Shown here piece by piece: positions 1 through 5,858 of a DNA stretch of 8,843 nucleotides. The notes below the pieces were generated by a model. It was not told the DNA's origin. It saw nothing but the letters and a program-made list of their open reading frames with translations, and made no database searches. The stretch covers positions 1 through 8,843 of the forward strand of contig JAAZVR010000036.1 in NCBI GenBank assembly GCA_018623305.1. The letters are read 5' to 3'. Origin of the DNA: Thiotrichales bacterium (GTDB taxonomy: Bacteria > Pseudomonadota > Gammaproteobacteria > JAAZVR01). Each line of letters opens with the position of its first letter. Within the stretch, counting starts at the first letter, position 1. Both the position numbers and the translations under genes were made by a program.

Positions 1-14
1 TGCGGGCTTTTTTA
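1..14 (+). terminator. Partial intrinsic terminator (3' half) of an upstream gene outside the window
   Basis: The window opens with TGCGGGC followed by a run of six Ts. This looks like the 3' arm and U-tract of a rho-independent terminator for a plus-strand gene to the left. The 5' arm (expected GCCCGCA) lies outside the window, so the stem cannot be confirmed. Confidence 0.4.
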
Positions 15-39
15 TTGCCTGGAAGGTGCTCGAATGCCC

Positions 40-59
40 ATCAGCCCAAGAGGGCTGAT
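40..59. other. Perfect 8-bp stem-loop at the end of the mgtE transcript
   Basis: ATCAGCCC (40-47) and GGGCTGAT (52-59) are perfect inverted repeats around a 4-base loop (48-51). The hairpin lies 3 bases past the stop codon of the small minus-strand ORF. Neither strand has a real T-run after it, so it is not a classical intrinsic terminator. It could protect the mRNA 3' end, or mark the operon boundary together with rho or with the terminator at position 1. Confidence 0.4.
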
Positions 60-62
60 TGT

Positions 63-236
63 TTAAGCGGATTGGATGTGTTTCTTAAGAAACCTGTCTG
101 CAATGAATGCGCCCATTGGAATAAGAGCACCGATGAATAACCCAAGGCCTAACTTCACAGGTAGGTTTTTATTGATGATGTTTAGAACAATTAAGTAGCT
201 CATTGATAGAAACAACACATCATGTGTCGTTTCCAT
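63..236 (-). CDS. Small hypothetical membrane protein, 57 aa
   Basis: An ATG-initiated ORF of 57 codons begins 30 bases downstream of the mgtE stop on the same strand. The product starts METTHDVLFL and ends in a basic tail (DRFLKKHIQSA). Two hydrophobic stretches are visible, roughly residues 7-21 (VLFLSMSYLIVLNII) and 28-46 (glycine-rich, with a proline at 40). They are separated by a short NKN-LPVK turn, suggesting a hairpin of two membrane helices. An in-frame TAA lies 18 bases upstream of the ATG, so this start is the only ATG available and the gene is not an obvious remnant of a longer one. The ribosome binding site is weak: AAGAGA sits about 14 bases away, so translation may depend on coupling to mgtE. 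I do not recognise the family. Its reality rests on composition, compactness and position at the end of the operon. Confidence 0.5.
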   Translation of the reverse strand: METTHDVLFLSMSYLIVLNIINKNLPVKLGLGLFIGALIPMGAFIADRFLKKHIQSA

Positions 237-266
237 GTAAGTGGCTTGTATCTCTTAATGTTGCTT

Positions 267-1616
267 CTAGATTAAATAGAGTGTTGCTAAGCCTAGAAAA
301 GCCATAAAGCCTATCACGTCTGTAACAGTTGTTAAAACGACGCCGCCTGCGAGAGCGGGGTCGATATTCATCTTGTGTAAAACTAATGGAATCACTGCTC
401 CAGACATTGCGGCAAATATTAAATTTATCAAGATAGCGAAGCCGATGACTACGGCCAATCCAACTTGTTCAAACCATAAATAAGAAATAAGCGCAATAAT
501 GACAGCCCAGATTCCTCCATTTAAAAGTCCTATCAGCAATTCTTTATTAAATAACCAGCGTGTATTATTTTTGCCCAGTTGTCCTAAAGCAATACTTCTG
601 ATAACAATCGTGAGGGTCTGACTGCCGGCAATACCGCCCATGCTGGCAACAACAGGCATAAGTACAGCGAGTGCAACCATTTGCTCTATTGTCGCATCGA
701 ACAGGCCTATAACCCACGCAGCGAGAAAAGCAGTTATTAAATTAATTCCAAGCCAAACCGATCTACGCTGAGTACTTTTGATGACCGGCGCAAAGGTGTC
801 TGTTTCTTCATCTAGACCTGCCATACTCATGAAGGAGTGTGCACCTTCTTCACGGATGATATCAATGACGTCATCGACTGTAATGCGACCTAATAATTTT
901 TGGTTGTAATCTACAACAGGTGCTGAAACCAGATCTAATTTCTCAAAGAGTGTTGCAACTTCAGCTACGGCTGTATCAGCAGGAATGCTAGGTGTGTCAA
1001 TTTTTAAAATGCTTGATACGCTTTGGTCTGGGTCTGTAACAATTAAATCATTGATAAAAATACTGCCCTGGTAATTGCCGTCGCGATCTAGGACAAATAT
1101 CTGGTCTGTGGTATGGGGTAGATTCCCCAGTTTGCGCATATAGCGTAAAACGACATCGATAGAAACATCTTCTCTGATGGTTACAGCATCCAAATCCATA
1201 ACCCCGCCGGCAACGTCTTCAGGGTATGACAGAACAGACTCTAGGCGTTTTCGACGATCTGTATCAAGAGAAAGGATAATTTCCTCAGCTCGCTGAGGTA
1301 AGTCTTGAATAAGGTCAGCTAGATCATCTGTAGGTAGTGATTCGGTTACTGCAACAATTTCATGCGTTTCAATAGTATCTAGGAGGTTCTTTCGTGTCTC
1401 TTCATTTAGGTAGCTTAAAACTTCACCTTGAACTTCAGGATCAATTAATCCCCAGATCTTTTCACGTTGTTTTGTTGGGCTAGAACCAATGATAAGAGCG
1501 ATATCGGTTGGATGAAGTGCATCTAATTTATTACGAGCAGCGGAAAAATCCTCGTTTTGTAAGTCACCGAAAATGTCATGAAAGGTTAATTCATTTGTGA
1601 AGGTGTTTGATTCCAC
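267..1616 (-). CDS. mgtE: Magnesium transporter MgtE
   Basis: MgtE is a homodimeric inner-membrane Mg2+ channel/transporter gated by cytosolic Mg2+. With a GTG start at 1616 the product is 449 aa, the usual family length. Residues ~10-120 form the helical N domain, including the repeated LPTDDLADLIQDLP-type segment. Two CBS domains follow (~135-190 and ~195-255), then a connecting helix and five membrane helices from ~288 to the end. The conserved pore segments MGGIAGSQ (326-333) and TTVTDVIGF are present. The Asp in the latter is residue 433, matching the pore Asp432 of the Thermus protein. The GTG is preceded by GGAGG at 6 bases. The reading frame extends 17 codons further to an ATG at 1667, but those codons are the stem of a terminator hairpin and that ATG has no ribosome binding site, so the shorter form is preferred. 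It lies downstream of hpf, separated by that terminator, and may be regulated by readthrough. Confidence 0.93.
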   Translation of the reverse strand: MESNTFTNELTFHDIFGDLQNEDFSAARNKLDALHPTDIALIIGSSPTKQREKIWGLIDPEVQGEVLSYLNEETRKNLLDTIETHEIVAVTESLPTDDLADLIQDLPQRAEEIILSLDTDRRKRLESVLSYPEDVAGGVMDLDAVTIREDVSIDVVLRYMRKLGNLPHTTDQIFVLDRDGNYQGSIFINDLIVTDPDQSVSSILKIDTPSIPADTAVAEVATLFEKLDLVSAPVVDYNQKLLGRITVDDVIDIIREEGAHSFMSMAGLDEETDTFAPVIKSTQRRSVWLGINLITAFLAAWVIGLFDATIEQMVALAVLMPVVASMGGIAGSQTLTIVIRSIALGQLGKNNTRWLFNKELLIGLLNGGIWAVIIALISYLWFEQVGLAVVIGFAILINLIFAAMSGAVIPLVLHKMNIDPALAGGVVLTTVTDVIGFMAFLGLATLYLI

Positions 1617-1622
1617 GATAGG

Positions 1623-1627
1623 CCTCC
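1623..1627 (-). promoter_or_regulatory. Ribosome binding site that fixes the GTG start of mgtE
   Basis: GGAGG on the minus strand lies 6 bases before GTG at 1616. It decides the start in favour of 1616 over the ATG at 1667, which has only a T-rich stretch in front of it. Confidence 0.8.
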
Positions 1628-1635
1628 GCAGCCAA

Positions 1636-1662
1636 TAAAAAAGGGGTTTAAAAAACCCCTTT
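1636..1662 (-). terminator. Intrinsic terminator between hpf and mgtE
   Basis: On the minus strand AAAGGGGTTT (plus 1653-1662) pairs perfectly with AAACCCCTTT (plus 1640-1649) around a 3-base loop. The run of Ts continues to six in a row (1637-1642). It starts 26 bases after the hpf stop codon. It ends only about 9 bases before the mgtE GGAGG, so it can end the lpt-hpf transcript and also act as an attenuator in the mgtE leader. On the plus strand the following sequence (TTTATCATATC) is a poorer tail. Confidence 0.85.
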
Positions 1663-1688
1663 ATCATATCAAAAAAACTTAATTTTAA

Positions 1689-1982
1689 TTAACTGCGGTG
1701 ATCTTTAAGTTTTTCTTTATGTTTACGAATTTGTGCATCCAATTTAGTGGCCATCTGATCGATCGCTGCATACATATCAGATTGAGTGCTGTCCGCAAAA
1801 AGATCGGCACCTGAAACATGAACGGTAGCTTCAGCTGTTTGGCGCTCTTTCTCTACTTTAAGGATAACGTGCGCATTTGTAACGTGATCGAAATGCGTCT
1901 CAAGTTTTTTCATTTTGCTTTGAGTATGCTCTTTCAGTGCTTCAGTAAGCTCAATATTTTGACCTGTGATATTTAATTGCAT
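1689..1982 (-). CDS. hpf: Ribosome hibernation promoting factor, short form (HPF / YhbH)
   Basis: HPF binds the 30S subunit near the decoding centre in stationary phase and promotes 100S ribosome dimers. The 97-aa product begins MQLNITGQNIELTEALKEH and has the beta-alpha-beta-beta-beta-alpha pattern of the family. The basic second helix (residues ~73-92, MATKLDAQIRKHKEKLKDH) supplies rRNA contacts. It lacks the C-terminal dimerisation domain of long HPF and matches the ~95-aa enterobacterial form in length. The frame is open for 17 more codons to an ATG at 2033, but AGGAG lies 6 bases before the ATG at 1982 and the family start is MQLNITG, so 1982 is chosen. In E. coli and Pseudomonas rpoN lies between lptB and hpf. 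Here hpf follows lptB directly, with a 64-base gap that may hold its own promoter. Confidence 0.93.
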   Translation of the reverse strand: MQLNITGQNIELTEALKEHTQSKMKKLETHFDHVTNAHVILKVEKERQTAEATVHVSGADLFADSTQSDMYAAIDQMATKLDAQIRKHKEKLKDHRS

Positions 1983-1988
1983 ACCTTT

Positions 1989-1993
1989 CTCCT
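1989..1993 (-). promoter_or_regulatory. Ribosome binding site that fixes the hpf start
   Basis: AAAGGAGAAAGGT precedes the ATG at 1982, with AGGAG 6 bases away. It excludes the upstream in-frame ATG at 2033. Confidence 0.85.
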
Positions 1994-2024
1994 TTATTGT
2001 TCTATTGGCATATCGCCCAATTGC

Positions 2025-2030
2025 ATTATA
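2025..2030 (-). promoter_or_regulatory. Candidate -10 box for hpf
   Basis: TATAAT, an exact consensus -10, reads on the minus strand in the lptB-hpf gap and would give a leader of about 36 bases before the hpf ATG. No convincing -35 is visible: the hexamer at 17-base spacing reads ACCTAA. The surroundings are AT-rich, so this could be chance. An independent promoter would make sense for a stationary-phase gene inside a housekeeping operon. Confidence 0.35.
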
Positions 2031-2046
2031 CAAAAACGAGTATTTT

Positions 2047-2769
2047 TTAGGTTTTAAATTCGTGGCCTAGATAGCGATTACGAACATCAGGATGATTTGA
2101 TATGCTCACAGGATCACCTTTGGCAATGATGTGTCCATCACTTAAAACGTACACTTGAGTACAGACACTTAAGGTTTCTCGTACATTATGATCGGTAATA
2201 AGAACACCCAGTCCACGCTCAGCTAGATGTTGAATGATATTTTTAATGTCCACAACTGAAATTGGGTCGACACCTGCAAAGGGCTCATCAAGAAGAATGA
2301 ATTGCGGGTCTGTTGCAAGTGCTCGGGCAATTTCTGCTCGACGGCGTTCACCACCTGAAAGGCTTTGTCCCAAAGATTTACGAATGTGAGAAATATGGAA
2401 CTCTTGCAATAAAGACTCTAGTTTGTCATTTTGCTCTGTTTTTGAGAGTTTTGTGTGTTCTAGGACGGCGAGAATGTTGTCTTCAACACTGAGTTTTCTG
2501 AAGATTGACGGCTCTTGAGGAAGATATCCAAGGCCCATTTGCGCACGTTTGTGCATAGGGAGTTGTCCGATACTTTTACCATTCAGTTTTATATCGCCTT
2601 TGTCATGCTTTACTAGGCCAGTCATCATGTAAAAGGATGTGGTCTTACCTGCGCCATTGGGGCCAAGTAAGCCCACAATTTCTCCATTTTTTACTTCAAT
2701 GCTGACATCGTCAACAACTGTTTTACTCTTGTAGCGTTTTGCGATTTGGTGAGCAGATAGCGTATTCAT
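2047..2769 (-). CDS. lptB: LPS export ABC transporter ATP-binding protein LptB
   Basis: LptB is the cytoplasmic ATPase dimer that powers LptFG to extract lipopolysaccharide from the inner membrane and push it along the LptC-LptA-LptD bridge. The 240-aa product has every ABC motif: Walker A GPNGAGKT (36-43, Lys42), Q-loop Gln85 in YLPQE, signature LSGGE (136-140), Walker B ILLDEP with Asp160 and catalytic Glu161, and switch His193. The YLPQEPSIFRKLSVEDN stretch after the Q-loop, including Phe89-Arg90, is typical of LptB and faces the LptFG coupling helices. The length equals that of the E. coli protein (241 aa). Its ATG overlaps the lptA stop as ATGA. LptF and LptG are not in this window and are usually encoded elsewhere. 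Confidence 0.97.
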   Translation of the reverse strand: MNTLSAHQIAKRYKSKTVVDDVSIEVKNGEIVGLLGPNGAGKTTSFYMMTGLVKHDKGDIKLNGKSIGQLPMHKRAQMGLGYLPQEPSIFRKLSVEDNILAVLEHTKLSKTEQNDKLESLLQEFHISHIRKSLGQSLSGGERRRAEIARALATDPQFILLDEPFAGVDPISVVDIKNIIQHLAERGLGVLITDHNVRETLSVCTQVYVLSDGHIIAKGDPVSISNHPDVRNRYLGHEFKT

Positions 2770-3266
2770 TTTGAGGTAGGTTGAAATGTTGTTTTGATTC
2801 TTTTTTGAGTGGTGTTACTCAAAGCTTCAATTTTTTCTGTCTTCAGATTTGCCTTAATGTGAGCACCTGATATGGTTGACTCTTGCTGTGACAACTTAGC
2901 TTGACCGATTAATTCTGCTCTTTCATCATCAGGGAAATATAAAACCTTATCGGCAAACCCTTCTGTGAGTTGATTGTTTTGCTTTGAATGAAATTTCGTC
3001 TGATTTCCCTGGGCAACCATTTTTTGTATTTGGTTGTTTTTGTCAAAATACACATCAACCGTATCTGCCCAAAGGGTTATTTCTTCATCTTTAACAATAA
3101 CGTTCCCTGTGTATGTGCTTAATCCTTGAGTTTTGTTGGCCAACAAATGCTCGGCTTCAATAGTAACCTCATTCGCAGAGGCCTTGCCTGTAAGGCTCAT
3201 AATCAGGAGGGGCATTAAAACCAAGTGCAAAATTTTATTCAGAGTGTTTAAAGTAGCCTTTGACAT
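2766..3266 (-). CDS. lptA: LPS transport periplasmic protein LptA
   Basis: LptA forms the periplasmic bridge that carries LPS from LptC to the outer-membrane LptD. The 166-aa precursor has a Sec signal peptide: basic start, hydrophobic core about residues 12-25, and predicted cleavage after Ala-Ser-Ala at residue 31. The mature part is an OstA-like beta-jellyroll of alternating short strands (TYTGNVIVKDEEITLWADTV region, then QGNQTKFHSK, then ADKVLYFPDDERAELIGQAKL). The ATG at 3266 lies inside the 3' end of lptC, giving a 32-base overlap. The only SD-like sequence is a distant GGAA, so translation probably depends on ribosomes finishing lptC. No better start keeps the signal peptide. It overlaps lptB by 4 bases. 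Confidence 0.93.
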   Translation of the reverse strand: MSKATLNTLNKILHLVLMPLLIMSLTGKASANEVTIEAEHLLANKTQGLSTYTGNVIVKDEEITLWADTVDVYFDKNNQIQKMVAQGNQTKFHSKQNNQLTEGFADKVLYFPDDERAELIGQAKLSQQESTISGAHIKANLKTEKIEALSNTTQKRIKTTFQPTSK

Positions 3267-3762
3267 TTTTTTTGAGTTCCATAGTGTCCGTTGCTAAGTT
3301 TAGCGTCATTCCTGTCGCTGTTTGAATGTGATTTGTTTCATAAGCCTTAATAAATGCATCAGTAGATGCAATTTTCTTTGCTGAGTCGTAGTCTAGCACT
3401 TCAGTTTTAAAGTGAACGGGTGCCTTGCCTACAGGCGAATGTATTGCATGAACACCTTTCTTTAATGTGAGTAGGTTGCCTTTGTTTTGCCCCTCTTGGG
3501 CTGTGAGAGTGAGGCGATTTAAACCTGATTCAGTTTGTATTAGGCTTGGCTCCGTCAGCATTACAGGGGCGTGTTCATGTTCTTGAGAAAGGCGAGTGGC
3601 TTGAATGCGCTCAATATTTGAGCCCTGAGTTTTTATAAGATCAATATTTGACGCAATGAATGCATTTTTAGCTGGGCTTTCTTTTGCAACTTGCTCTTCG
3701 GGTTGGAGCAGGTACCAAGCTAAAATGATGGTAGAACACAGAGTCAGAACGACTTTAATCAT
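3235..3762 (-). CDS. lptC: LPS export system protein LptC
   Basis: LptC is a bitopic inner-membrane protein that receives LPS from LptBFG and passes it to LptA. The 175-aa product has one N-terminal membrane anchor (residues ~2-20, VVLTLCSTIILAWYLLQP) and a periplasmic OstA-like fold. Its C-terminal region carries the LptC hallmark of an acidic LDYDSAKKIAST strand followed by a GMTLNLATDTMELKKNVKGYF ending. Length is close to E. coli LptC (191 aa). Overall sequence is poorly conserved in this family, so the call rests on fold pattern plus its place between kdsC and lptA. The start overlaps the kdsC stop as ATGA; the 3' end overlaps lptA by 32 bases. Confidence 0.93.
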   Translation of the reverse strand: MIKVVLTLCSTIILAWYLLQPEEQVAKESPAKNAFIASNIDLIKTQGSNIERIQATRLSQEHEHAPVMLTEPSLIQTESGLNRLTLTAQEGQNKGNLLTLKKGVHAIHSPVGKAPVHFKTEVLDYDSAKKIASTDAFIKAYETNHIQTATGMTLNLATDTMELKKNVKGYFKHSE

Positions 3763-4274
3763 CGTAAATAAGATTGATGTAATGTGTCGAGAAGATTTTG
3801 CGCATCCAGCAAAGTGTCACAGAATTCACGAACTGCGCCTTCACCACCTTTTTTTGTTAATACCCATTTGGCTTGAGATTTCACAAATTCAACTGCATCA
3901 CCGACAGCAACAGGCATACCTACCTGTGACATGACTGGGAGGTCAATAATGTCATCGCCAACATATGCAACCTCATTAGGTTGAATACTTAATTTTTTCA
4001 GTAGATCTTCGTATGCTTCTGCCTTATCGGATTGCCCTTGATAAAAATGGGTAATACCTAGGTTTTCCATACGATACTTGACGACATTCGAAGAGCGTGC
4101 TGTGATGATAGCTACCTCGATTCCTGAGGACATTAACATTTTCATTCCATGGCCATCTTTTGCGTTGAAGGCCTTGTATTCCTGGCCGTCATCTCCAAAG
4201 TACAGCTGTCCGTTTGTTAGGACGCCGTCGACATCGAAAATTGCCAAACGAATTTTTTTCAATGAATCGTTCAT
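3759..4274 (-). CDS. kdsC: 3-deoxy-D-manno-octulosonate 8-phosphate phosphatase KdsC
   Basis: KdsC is a cytoplasmic HAD-superfamily phosphatase that converts Kdo-8-phosphate to Kdo before CMP activation, a step in LPS inner-core synthesis. The 171-aa product shows HAD motif I FDVDGVLTNG with nucleophile Asp14 and general acid/base Asp16, motif II ITARSS (57-62, Thr58), motif III Lys84 in GQSDKAEAY, and motif IV VGDDIIDLPV with Asp107/Asp108. There is no cap domain, as expected for the tetrameric C0 class. The C-terminal GGEGAVREFCD tail is typical of KdsC. The start overlaps the exchanger gene's stop as ATGA, and the 3' end overlaps lptC. The usual partner kdsD (arabinose-5-phosphate isomerase) is not next to it. 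Confidence 0.96.
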   Translation of the reverse strand: MNDSLKKIRLAIFDVDGVLTNGQLYFGDDGQEYKAFNAKDGHGMKMLMSSGIEVAIITARSSNVVKYRMENLGITHFYQGQSDKAEAYEDLLKKLSIQPNEVAYVGDDIIDLPVMSQVGMPVAVGDAVEFVKSQAKWVLTKKGGEGAVREFCDTLLDAQNLLDTLHQSYLR

Positions 4275-5257
4275 AATGTTTGAGCTCCTAAAAGGCCTAA
4301 GTAGCTAACATAACTTCCGAAGAAGACTACGCCATGCCAGCGCTTTATTTTGCTATTTTGCCCTAATTTAAAGGAGAACAAAATCAAGAATGCGGTCATT
4401 GCGAGCATCACCCAATAATCTCGGTTAAAGATTTCAGGCGTTAGGGCTGTAGGACTCAGTAGTGCAGGAATGGATAAAACCGCCAAAATATTAAATAAAT
4501 TAGAACCCAACAAATTACCAATCGTAAGATCATCTTCTTTTTTCAATGTTGCTGAAATTGCAGCGGCCAACTCAGGCAGGCTCGTGCCAATGGCAACAAT
4601 GGTTAGGCCGATAATGACTTCAGAAACACCTGCCCATGTTGCAACCTCAACTGCGCCCCAGACCAGCATTCGAGCACTGATAATAAGAATAACAAGGCCT
4701 ATCAACATCATTAGAATGGCTTTGCCTTTGGTGAGTTCTTGGTCAATGACTTCCTCAACTTCACTTTCTAATGGGTCTGCCTGAGTTGATTCTTGCGTTT
4801 GTTTTTGATTTGCGTATGTTAGGTAACCTAAAACGACGACCAGGGCACAGGCTAAAATAACACCATCCATGAAAGATAGATGTAAATCCATTAGAAGCAA
4901 GCCTGACAAAACCGTGATGGCTAGAACAATCGGCATCTCACGCTTAATTGTGGATGATTGCACAACCAGTGGGGCAATTAAGGCTGTGATGCCTAAAACA
5001 AGGCCAATATTTGCAATGTTAGAACCCAGAACGTTTCCGACAGCTAATTCAGGTGTGCCTTCAATTGCGGCAATCGCTGAGACTACCATTTCCGGTGCAG
5101 ATGTGCCGAAACCTAAAACAAATATACCAATGAGTAGAGTGGAAACACCGAAGAGAGAGGCTGTTGCTGATGCGCCGTCAATAAAAGTGTCTGCGCTCCA
5201 TATGAGCAGGACCAAGCCGACGATAATAGCGCCAATGGGAAGTAAAAGTTCGAACAT
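4271..5257 (-). CDS. yrbG: Calcium/sodium antiporter-type membrane protein (YrbG family)
   Basis: This is an inner-membrane cation/Ca2+ exchanger of the CaCA superfamily. YrbG itself is not essential in E. coli and its physiological ion is uncertain. The 328-aa product has about ten membrane helices arranged as two inverted repeats. The alpha-1 repeat has GFGTSAPE (49-56, Glu56) and GNVLGSN (74-80). The alpha-2 repeat has AIGTSLPE (222-229, Glu229) and GNLLGSNLFN (247-256). The two glutamates are the expected ion ligands. The central acidic cytoplasmic loop spans ~150-178. The ATG at 5257 matches the family start, but no Shine-Dalgarno sequence precedes it. It is the first gene of the lpt operon, divergent from the mla operon, the same arrangement as in E. 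coli. Confidence 0.93.
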   Translation of the reverse strand: MFELLLPIGAIIVGLVLLIWSADTFIDGASATASLFGVSTLLIGIFVLGFGTSAPEMVVSAIAAIEGTPELAVGNVLGSNIANIGLVLGITALIAPLVVQSSTIKREMPIVLAITVLSGLLLMDLHLSFMDGVILACALVVVLGYLTYANQKQTQESTQADPLESEVEEVIDQELTKGKAILMMLIGLVILIISARMLVWGAVEVATWAGVSEVIIGLTIVAIGTSLPELAAAISATLKKEDDLTIGNLLGSNLFNILAVLSIPALLSPTALTPEIFNRDYWVMLAMTAFLILFSFKLGQNSKIKRWHGVVFFGSYVSYLGLLGAQTL

Positions 5258-5284
5258 AGAGATGTTAGTTATCGTTTAAATTTG

Positions 5285-5300
5285 GTCTATAATTATAGAC
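5285..5300. promoter_or_regulatory. 16-bp palindrome with overlapping TATAAT boxes: candidate bidirectional promoter or operator
   Basis: GTCTATAATTATAGAC is a perfect inverted repeat. It contains TATAAT on the plus strand (5288-5293) and TATAAT on the minus strand (5292-5297). Exactly 27 bases separate it from each start codon (5257 on minus, 5328 on plus). No strong -35 is visible on either side: at 17-base spacing the hexamers read TTAGTT on plus and CCATTT on minus. It may be one symmetrical -10 region driving both operons, an operator for a dimeric regulator, or both. Confidence 0.55.
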
Positions 5301-5327
5301 TATTTTGAAGTCATAAATGGATTTTAT

Positions 5328-5858
5328 GTGTCTATATTAATTCCAGTGGTTTATGGGTGGGAGCATCCTTCATGGAACACTCAGTATTACCCTGAAGATC
5401 TTCCAGCAGAATGGAAATTTGGATATTTTGCCAACGAGCACATGGGGGTTATCGTTCCCAGAGAGGTTTGGCAAAACGAAGACTGGGCAGTCATCGATGA
5501 GTGGTTTGAAGACGCGCATGACAATTTTGCTTGGGTTATTGAGTTTGATGGAAGTGTTCAAGATCAGATTGCTCTGCATGAAGTTTTTTCAAATTACTGG
5601 GATGCTATCGATGCTTTGTACTGTGCTGTTCCAAGTTCGATCAGTGAATTTGAAGGAAAGCCCATTGTGAGTGAATCTCATGAACAATCAACCTCAGCAG
5701 AATTGATTGTTTCTGATGCTCAAACTCCCAAAGAATGGGGGAATGTTTTAAAAGAAGCGGCTCAAATTAATGCTTCTCAGGTGCTTATTTGGGTTAAGCA
5801 TGCCGAACAAAAACCGCAAGTTTTACAGGATGTTCAGACCTTGGTGGGTTTTTTATGA
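5328..5858 (+). CDS. Conserved-looking protein of unknown function heading the mla operon (DUF72-like N-terminus)
   Basis: The 176-aa product is acidic and rich in tryptophan (ten Trp), with no signal peptide or membrane helix, so it is probably cytoplasmic. Residues 9-45 contain YGWEHPSWNTQYYPEDLP, then EWKFGYFANE. This arrangement (G-W, then FYP/YYP-x-x-LP, then a Y-A/F-N-x-F-like helix) resembles the opening of DUF72 TIM-barrel proteins. The usual DUF72 length is about 240-270 aa and the rest is not recognisable, so the relation is tentative. Residues 120-176 look like a separate small segment ending in LQDVQTLVGFL. The start is GTG at 5328; no ATG or TTG lies in frame upstream, and a weak GGA sits 6 bases before it. 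Its TGA overlaps the mlaF ATG by 4 bases, so it is probably co-translated with the lipid transporter. I do not assign a function. Confidence 0.85.
   Translation: MSILIPVVYGWEHPSWNTQYYPEDLPAEWKFGYFANEHMGVIVPREVWQNEDWAVIDEWFEDAHDNFAWVIEFDGSVQDQIALHEVFSNYWDAIDALYCAVPSSISEFEGKPIVSESHEQSTSAELIVSDAQTPKEWGNVLKEAAQINASQVLIWVKHAEQKPQVLQDVQTLVGFL

Noticed and set aside
1617..1667. 17-codon N-terminal extension of MgtE from an ATG at 1667
   Set aside because: The codons are the two arms of a terminator hairpin, that ATG lacks a ribosome binding site, and GTG at 1616 has GGAGG at ideal distance and gives the usual family length.
1983..2033. 17-codon N-terminal extension of HPF from an ATG at 2033
   Set aside because: The family begins at MQLNITG, and a strong AGGAG precedes the ATG at 1982.
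2031..2049. A5-TACTCG-T5 inverted repeat after lptB as a terminator
   Set aside because: The stem is only A-T pairs with no GC, too weak for an intrinsic terminator.
4470..5279. Two long plus-strand open frames (4470-4784 and 4869-5279) antisense to the YrbG-like gene
   Set aside because: They mirror the codon pattern of a clear ten-helix exchanger on the other strand, show no family motifs and have no ribosome binding sites.
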